Shown: positions 59,590 to 64,000 of the stretch, one piece after another
Layout: every line of letters starts with the position of its first letter
Position numbering within the stretch: the first letter of the stretch is position 1
NCBI RefSeq assembly: GCF_004217495.1
Contig: NZ_SHLC01000001.1
Location: forward strand, 1,984,001-2,048,000
Source of the DNA: Microterricola gilva
GTDB lineage: Bacteria; Actinomycetota; Actinomycetes; Actinomycetales; Microbacteriaceae
Length of the DNA stretch: 64,000 nucleotides
Direction: 5' to 3'
Notes under the pieces: generated by a model
Told to the model about the DNA's origin: nothing
Database searches by the model: none
Seen by the model: only the letters and a program-made list of their open reading frames with translations
Position numbers and translations under genes: made by a program

Positions 59590-60285
59590 GTGACCGACAC
59601 GATGGTGACCGACACAATGCCAGACACGGTGGAGGAGCTGCTGGCAGAGTTGGCGGCTCTCGATGAGCCGCGCGCCCGCGAGGTGAACGCCAGGCACGGC
59701 GACGACTTCGGCGTGAACCTCGGCAAGCTGCGTGCGATCGCGAAGCGCCTGAAGACCCAGCAGGATCTCTCCCGCGAGCTGTGGCAGACAGAGGACACGG
59801 CCGCGCGCCTGCTCTCGCTGCTGATCTGCCGCCCCAAGGATTTCGAGCGCGACGAGCTCGACGCCATGCTGCGCGATGCCCGCACGCCCAAGGTGCAGGA
59901 CTGGCTCGTCAACTACGTGGTGAAGAAACACCCGGATGCCGAGGCGCTCCGCCTCGCCTGGTTCACCGATCCGGACCCCATTGTGGCGAGCGCCGGTTGG
60001 GTGCTGACCACCGACCGCGTCGCCAAGACGCCGGAGGGGCTCGACCTTCCGGGGCTGCTCGACATCATCGAGGCCGAGATGAAGGACGCCCCCGCCCGCC
60101 TGCAGTGGGAGATGAACCACTGTCTGGCCCAGATCGGCATCTCGCACCCGGAGCTCCGCGCCCGCGCGCTCGACATCGGCGAACGGCTCGAGGTGCTGAA
60201 GGACTACCCGACTCCCCCGAACTGCACCTCGCCGTTCGCCCCGAGCTGGATCAACGAGATCGTCCGGCGCCAGAGTCTTTCCTGA
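59590..60285 (+). CDS. DNA alkylation repair protein-like HEAT protein (AlkD-like)
   Basis: All-helical protein of 231 residues with HEAT-like repeats. The layout (GVNLGKLRAIAKRLKTQQDL near 40, LWQTEDTAARLLSLLICRP, DWLVNYVVKKHPDAEALRLA, LQWEMNHCLAQIGISHPELR) matches the DNA alkylation repair family, whose AlkD members excise alkylated bases. Catalytic Trp/Asp/Arg positions of AlkD cannot be confirmed by eye, and many actinobacterial members are uncharacterised. GGGGAGG precedes the GTG by six bases. It is monocistronic. Confidence 0.75.
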   Translation: MTDTMVTDTMPDTVEELLAELAALDEPRAREVNARHGDDFGVNLGKLRAIAKRLKTQQDLSRELWQTEDTAARLLSLLICRPKDFERDELDAMLRDARTPKVQDWLVNYVVKKHPDAEALRLAWFTDPDPIVASAGWVLTTDRVAKTPEGLDLPGLLDIIEAEMKDAPARLQWEMNHCLAQIGISHPELRARALDIGERLEVLKDYPTPPNCTSPFAPSWINEIVRRQSLS

Positions 60286-60344
60286 ACCGCGCCTCGCGTG
60301 AACAGCCAGGACTGCGGCCTGCAGACAGGGCGGGGATCCGCCGG

Positions 60345-60725
60345 CTACGCGGTGCCGAAGGGGTTGTCGATCACGTAACGCCAGCCGTGCTCCTCGTCGA
60401 AGCGCGCGACATCCGCCGTGGTGCCAGCGAGGGCGAGTTCGCTGCCGTCCGGCCCCGTGCCGGTGATCGTCCAGTCGGCGACCGCGAGGCCGGTGTCGCC
60501 GCTCTGGAAGACGGAACGCACGTTCATGCTGATCGGCAGCCGGAGCGCGAGGAACTGCTCGAGCGCCGCGCGCACGGTGGCCTCTCCGGTGACGGGCTGA
60601 CCGGGGGCGGGCACGAACACGACGTCCGCGGTGTTCAACGCCATGAGCCCGTCGAGGTCCCGGGCATTGAAACGCTCCGCGAATGCCGCGTTCAGCTGGT
60701 TCAGTTCGGTGACGATGGAGGTCAT
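60345..60725 (-). CDS. SnoaL/DUF4440-like NTF2-fold protein
   Basis: A 126-residue protein with the cone-shaped NTF2 fold signature: LNQLNAAFAERFNARDLDGL, MALNTADVVFVPAPGQPVTG, then VADWTITGTGPDGSELALAG and the closing GWRYVIDNPFG. These small proteins act as isomerases, hydrolases or ligand-binding domains; no active site can be assigned. AAAGGA lies before the ATG at 60725. It is divergent from the CPBP protease gene with a gap of 185 bases. Confidence 0.82.
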   Translation of the reverse strand: MTSIVTELNQLNAAFAERFNARDLDGLMALNTADVVFVPAPGQPVTGEATVRAALEQFLALRLPISMNVRSVFQSGDTGLAVADWTITGTGPDGSELALAGTTADVARFDEEHGWRYVIDNPFGTA

Positions 60726-60910
60726 TGTTGCTGTCCTTTCACAGGGGTGGAGCGAGGCTCCATTCGTGGGCCTCACAGAGAAAGACGCCTCCGCGACGAG
60801 AGTGTGACAACTCCGTCGAGATTCGTCCGGCGGGCGTTTCCCGGCGCGACTCGCGTTCACACAGTCCCTAGGCTGGAATACACAGACCGCTGCGGATCGG
60901 AGCACAGTAC

Positions 60911-61732
60911 ATGAGCACAACGAGTTCAACCCGAACTCCACCCTCGATGCGCGTCACGCCGCGCGTCTGGATCGGTTTCGCGATCTGGATCGGCTACACG
61001 GCCCTCGTCGTCGGCATCCAGTCGCTGTCCGGCATCTCCTACACGGCCTGGGGCGACAGCGCAGCGAATCTGTTCTTCGGTGCCGGCGTATCGCTCATCA
61101 TCGCGACCGTTGCCCTCGCACTCACCACCAGCGCGCTCGGCTGGTGGAGGCCGGCCATGCGGGAGCGGCAGCGGAGCAGACACCGCTGGCCGATCATCGC
61201 CCCGGTGTTCTTCGCGCTCCTGGCCCTGGTCAATCTGCTCCTCACCGACTGGGGCTCCTACGATCTGCCGTTCCTCGGGGCGTCCCTCGTGCTGCTGCTC
61301 GTCGGTTTCACCGAGGAGCTCACCGCACGCGGCCTCCTGCTCACCGCACTGCGCAGTCGACTCCACGAAGGGTGGGTGTGGTTCCTCACCTCACTGTGTT
61401 TCGGGCTCTTCCACCTCGTGAACATCCTGTTGGGTCAGGATGCCTTCGTCACCGTCGAACAGGTGATCTTCGCGTTCCTGGTCGGCACCGCCTTCTACAT
61501 CCTCCGACGCGTGACGGGCAGCCTGGTCTACGCCATGATCCTGCACGCCGTGTGGGATTTCTCGGTCTTCGCAGTGGCGTACGGACACCCGTCGGAGCTG
61601 GCGAACATCGTCACGGCCGTCGTGCCGCTTGCCGGCGTCATCGCGCTCATCGCTGTGCCGTTCGTCATCCGCGGGGCTGACGAGCGCCTGCCACGGCCCG
61701 TGCCGTCCGCTGGGGCCAGCGCCACGAGCTGA
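60911..61732 (+). CDS. CPBP family intramembrane protease (CAAX/Abi family)
   Basis: Polytopic membrane protein of 273 residues with about eight helices. The glutamic protease motifs are intact: EELTARGLLLTALRSR (EExxxR, near residue 137), FGLFHLVNILLG (FxxxH) and MILHAVWDFS (HxxxD). Family members process prenylated proteins in eukaryotes, and in bacteria are linked to bacteriocin maturation, self-immunity or membrane protein turnover. No bacteriocin-like gene is visible nearby, so the role is open. GGAG lies eight bases before the ATG. Confidence 0.88.
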   Translation: MSTTSSTRTPPSMRVTPRVWIGFAIWIGYTALVVGIQSLSGISYTAWGDSAANLFFGAGVSLIIATVALALTTSALGWWRPAMRERQRSRHRWPIIAPVFFALLALVNLLLTDWGSYDLPFLGASLVLLLVGFTEELTARGLLLTALRSRLHEGWVWFLTSLCFGLFHLVNILLGQDAFVTVEQVIFAFLVGTAFYILRRVTGSLVYAMILHAVWDFSVFAVAYGHPSELANIVTAVVPLAGVIALIAVPFVIRGADERLPRPVPSAGASATS

Positions 61733-61762
61733 GACCGGCGCCGGCCGGTGATCCGGTCCCGC

Positions 61763-62668
61763 TCAGGCGCGTTCGTCGTGCGCGATGATGGCGAGCAGGC
61801 GCTCCGCCGCCGGTGAGGGCATCGCGCCGTCCCGCCACACGGCGGCGAGTGGCCGGATGACGCGCAGATCCGCGACCTTCACTCGCTCGAGTTGGCCGAT
61901 GCGGAGCGCGTCGGCCACGGCCAGGATGCTGAGGACTGCTGGATCGTCTCCGGCGGCGACCGTGGCGCGCACGGAGGCGGTGGTGGGAAGCACCGCTGCC
62001 GGTTCGGTTGTGGTGAGCGCATCGGGGTGGGCGCGGAGCGCCTGGGTGAGGGCCTCGCGGGTGCCGGACCCCTGCTCGCGGACCACGAGCGGCGTCCTCG
62101 CGAGTTCGCCCGCCGTGATCCCCCGCCGGCGCCGGGTCCATGGATGACCGGGGCGGACGACGACGACCAGTTCATCCGAGGCGACGGTGCGCGTCACGAG
62201 ATCGTCCGGTGGCCCGGGCACCTCGACGAAGCCGAGGTCGGCGCTCCCGTTTCGGACGCGCTCGGCGACGGCCGCGCTGTTGACGGCGGTGAGCTCCACT
62301 TCGACGGGTGCCTCGGCGCGCAGCCGGTGCAGCCACAGGGGCATGAGGTGCTCGGCGACCGTCAGGCTCGCGGCGATCCGAAGCGGGGCGGCGGCATCGC
62401 GCGCGAGGGAGCGGACGGCCTCGTCGAAGCGATCGGCCGCGTCCACGACGTCGAGCGCCCAGCCCGCGATCACCGTTCCGGCCTCGGTGAGCCGGGACCC
62501 CTGGGGTGAGCGGATGACGAGCGCGACGCCCAGCTGCGCCTCGAGGTTCCGCATCCGCGATGACACGGCCTGCTGGGTGGTTCCCAAGCGTCGCGCGGCC
62601 GCGGACAGGCTCCCGGCCTCCGCCACCGCGACGAGCATCCGCAGCGCAGCGTTCTCGATTCCCGGCAT
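61763..62668 (-). CDS. LysR-type transcriptional regulator
   Basis: Regulator of 301 residues. The N-terminal helix-turn-helix spans about 5-65 (LRMLVAVAEAGSLSAAARRL, GTTQQAVSSRMRNLEAQLGV); the effector-binding domain follows from about 95 (PLRIAASLTVAEHLMPLWLH, DELVVVVRPGHPW). It is divergent from the TDT-family transporter gene. A perfect inverted repeat with the T-N11-A LysR layout lies between the two genes, so it probably controls the transporter and itself. Confidence 0.92.
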   Translation of the reverse strand: MPGIENAALRMLVAVAEAGSLSAAARRLGTTQQAVSSRMRNLEAQLGVALVIRSPQGSRLTEAGTVIAGWALDVVDAADRFDEAVRSLARDAAAPLRIAASLTVAEHLMPLWLHRLRAEAPVEVELTAVNSAAVAERVRNGSADLGFVEVPGPPDDLVTRTVASDELVVVVRPGHPWTRRRRGITAGELARTPLVVREQGSGTREALTQALRAHPDALTTTEPAAVLPTTASVRATVAAGDDPAVLSILAVADALRIGQLERVKVADLRVIRPLAAVWRDGAMPSPAAERLLAIIAHDERA

Positions 62669-62698
62669 CCGTTCCCCACCTTCCGGCCACAAGCCTGA

Positions 62699-62717
62699 CT
62701 TGTTTCGCCACAACAAG
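62699..62717. promoter_or_regulatory. LysR-type operator between regulator and transporter genes
   Basis: CTTGTT-TCGCCAC-AACAAG is a perfect inverted repeat whose T and A are 11 bases apart, the classical LysR box. It lies 31 bases upstream of the regulator start and 42 upstream of the transporter start. Confidence 0.65.
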
Positions 62718-62759
62718 CATGCACTACCGGAGCCGTGTGCTCGCGGGGAGCCTTGATAC

Positions 62760-63941
62760 ATGTCCGTCACCGCGCCAGCTCCCACCCATGCACCATCCCG
62801 AATCGCCGAGCACCCGAAGCCGGCTCCGCGGCGCCTCCTGCGGGAGCTGGAGCGCCCGGGGCTGATGTTCGCCAACATCACGCCGAACTGGTTCGCCTCG
62901 GTGATGGGCACCGGAATCCTCGCGACCGCGGCGGCGAGCCTCCCCCTGCAGTTCTCCGGTTTGCACGTTGCCGCGACGATCGTGTGGGCACTGGCCAGCA
63001 CGCTGCTGATCGGGCTCCTCACGGCCACCGTCATCCATTGGATCCTCTTCCGCGACACCGCGCGCGGGCACCACCTGAATCCGGTGATGGCCCATTTCTA
63101 CGGCGCCCCGCCGATGGCCATGCTCACCGTCGGCGCCGGCACCCTGCTGCTGGGCACGGACATCATCGGAATCGATGCCGCACTCGCCATCGACGCGGTG
63201 CTGTGGTCGGTCGGAACGCTGCTCGGTCTTGCCAGCGCGATCACCGTGCCGTTCCTGTTGTTCACCCGCCATGCCGTCGATGACGACAGCGCGTTCGGTG
63301 GGTGGCTCATGCCCGTCGTTCCGCCGATGGTGTCCGCGGCAACGGGGAGCCTGCTGCTGCCTCACGTGCCGGACGGCCAGTTTCGGCTCACCATGATGCT
63401 CGCCTGCTACGCCATGTTCGGGATGAGCCTGATCGCCTCGCTCATCGTGATCACGCTGATCTGGGGCCGTCTCGCCCGGCACAAGCTCCCGGCGGCGGCG
63501 ATGGTGCCGACGCTCTGGATCGTGCTCGGCCCGCTCGGCCAGGCGATCACCGCCGCCAACCTGCTCGGTGCCAATGCGCAGTTCGTCGTTGCGGCACCCT
63601 GGTCGACGGCGCTCGAATTGTTCGGCGTGGTGATCGGCATTCCGGTGCTCGGCTTCGCGCTGATGTGGGCGGCCCTGGCGATTGCGGCGACCGTGCGCAC
63701 GGCCAGACGGAATCTGCCGTTCTCGCTCACCTGGTGGTCGTTCACCTTCCCCGTCGGCACCTGCGTGACGGGCGTCTCGGCGCTCGCCGTGAGCACGGGC
63801 GCGATCGCGCTGCTGGTCCTCGCCGTGGTGCTGTTCGCCGGGCTCGTCATCGCCTGGGTGATCGTCGCCGCGCGGACGTTCACCGGCAGCATCCTCCGCG
63901 GCACGCTGTTCCTGCGTCCCGGGACCTCAGCCAACCGCTAA
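62760..63941 (+). CDS. TDT family transporter (tellurite-resistance/dicarboxylate/sulfite exporter type)
   Basis: Integral membrane protein of 393 residues with ten predicted helices, as in TehA, Mae1 and SsuI-like proteins. Characteristic blocks are FANITPNWFASVMGTGILAT near residue 38, HYxxP-type AHFYGAPPMAMLTVGAGTLL, SFTFPVGTCVTG and a central Gly/Phe-rich helix. The family exports C4-dicarboxylates, sulfite or tellurite oxyanions, or acts as anion channel; substrate not decidable. A 35-residue Pro/Ala-rich cytoplasmic extension precedes helix 1. It is divergent from the LysR gene that probably regulates it. Confidence 0.88.
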   Translation: MSVTAPAPTHAPSRIAEHPKPAPRRLLRELERPGLMFANITPNWFASVMGTGILATAAASLPLQFSGLHVAATIVWALASTLLIGLLTATVIHWILFRDTARGHHLNPVMAHFYGAPPMAMLTVGAGTLLLGTDIIGIDAALAIDAVLWSVGTLLGLASAITVPFLLFTRHAVDDDSAFGGWLMPVVPPMVSAATGSLLLPHVPDGQFRLTMMLACYAMFGMSLIASLIVITLIWGRLARHKLPAAAMVPTLWIVLGPLGQAITAANLLGANAQFVVAAPWSTALELFGVVIGIPVLGFALMWAALAIAATVRTARRNLPFSLTWWSFTFPVGTCVTGVSALAVSTGAIALLVLAVVLFAGLVIAWVIVAARTFTGSILRGTLFLRPGTSANR

Positions 63942-63950
63942 CGTGACCAC

Positions 63951-64000
63951 ATGCGATGGGGGCGAATCTACTTCGGGGCGCAGGCAGTCGCCAACAACGC
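63951..64000 (+). CDS. start of a hypothetical protein (runs off the window)
   Basis: Only the first 16 codons are present: MRWGRIYFGAQAVANN. This matches the start of a small membrane protein family that I recall in actinobacteria, but the fragment is too short to be sure. It begins ten bases after the transporter stop, so it may be co-transcribed with it. Confidence 0.4.
   Translation, partial: MRWGRIYFGAQAVANN

Overview
The window is about 69% GC by eye, codes densely on both strands, uses many GTG starts and ATGA/GTGA stop-start overlaps, and carries an actinobacterial flagellar block, a LuxR/MalT regulator, F420-type oxidoreductases and Tat/lipobox secreted proteins. It looks like a chromosomal segment of a motile actinomycete, most likely of the Microbacteriaceae (inference from gene content and style; no rRNA is present to confirm it). 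No phage, insertion sequence, CRISPR array or tRNA was found.

Layout. 1-4441: edge of a flagellar cluster (fliC and a FliA/WhiG sigma factor leftwards; flgN-flgK-flgL-fliW rightwards), with two well-formed sigma-28 promoters. 4442-5800: a predicted DUF559 (Vsr-like) nuclease-fold gene bracketed by one family of palindromic repeats. 5806-11001: redox and housekeeping genes (glutathione peroxidase, VOC protein, secreted transglycosylase-like protein, F420-type oxidoreductase, HAD phosphatase) and a lipoprotein/PKD-protein pair. 11231-15789: an ABC-F ATPase preceded by a possible leader peptide and hairpin, MmcQ-like and cupin proteins, and a DEAD-box RNA helicase with a strong terminator. 15835-16306: three copies of a long extragenic repeat. 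16442-21147: a lipoprotein dioxygenase, an ECF-type importer operon (lipoprotein, fused T-A-A protein, S component) and a second repeat cluster. 21386-31020: metH, DUF1622 protein, subtilisin, hydrolase, VOC protein, GH15 glucosidase. 31201-36432: MalT-like regulator, small membrane proteins and an IclR regulator. 36586-41436: a large FAD/Fe-S dehydrogenase and a 3-hydroxybenzoate 4-monooxygenase-like flavoprotein whose promoter carries a perfect palindrome resembling one in front of the IclR gene. 41527-50673: RluA-type pseudouridine synthase, short UvrA-like protein, and an RND transporter-histidine kinase-response regulator operon. 50767-64000: assorted hydrolases, LLM oxidoreductase plus macro-domain protein, ArfB, MFS transporter, a cysteine-cluster/pentapeptide fusion, regulators, a CPBP protease, and a LysR regulator divergent from a TDT-family transporter.

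How parts work together. The sigma factor probably drives both flagellar promoters next to it. The RND pump is translationally coupled to its own two-component system. The T-A-A and S proteins together supply every module of an ECF importer. The IclR gene, the dehydrogenase and the monooxygenase look like one small regulated catabolic locus. The most unusual things are the nuclease gene enclosed by palindromes, the ABC-F leader, the coiled-coil insert in the RND protein, and a dispersed GGATGCC motif that recurs through genes and in inverted pairs after genes, much as DNA uptake sequences do in other bacteria.
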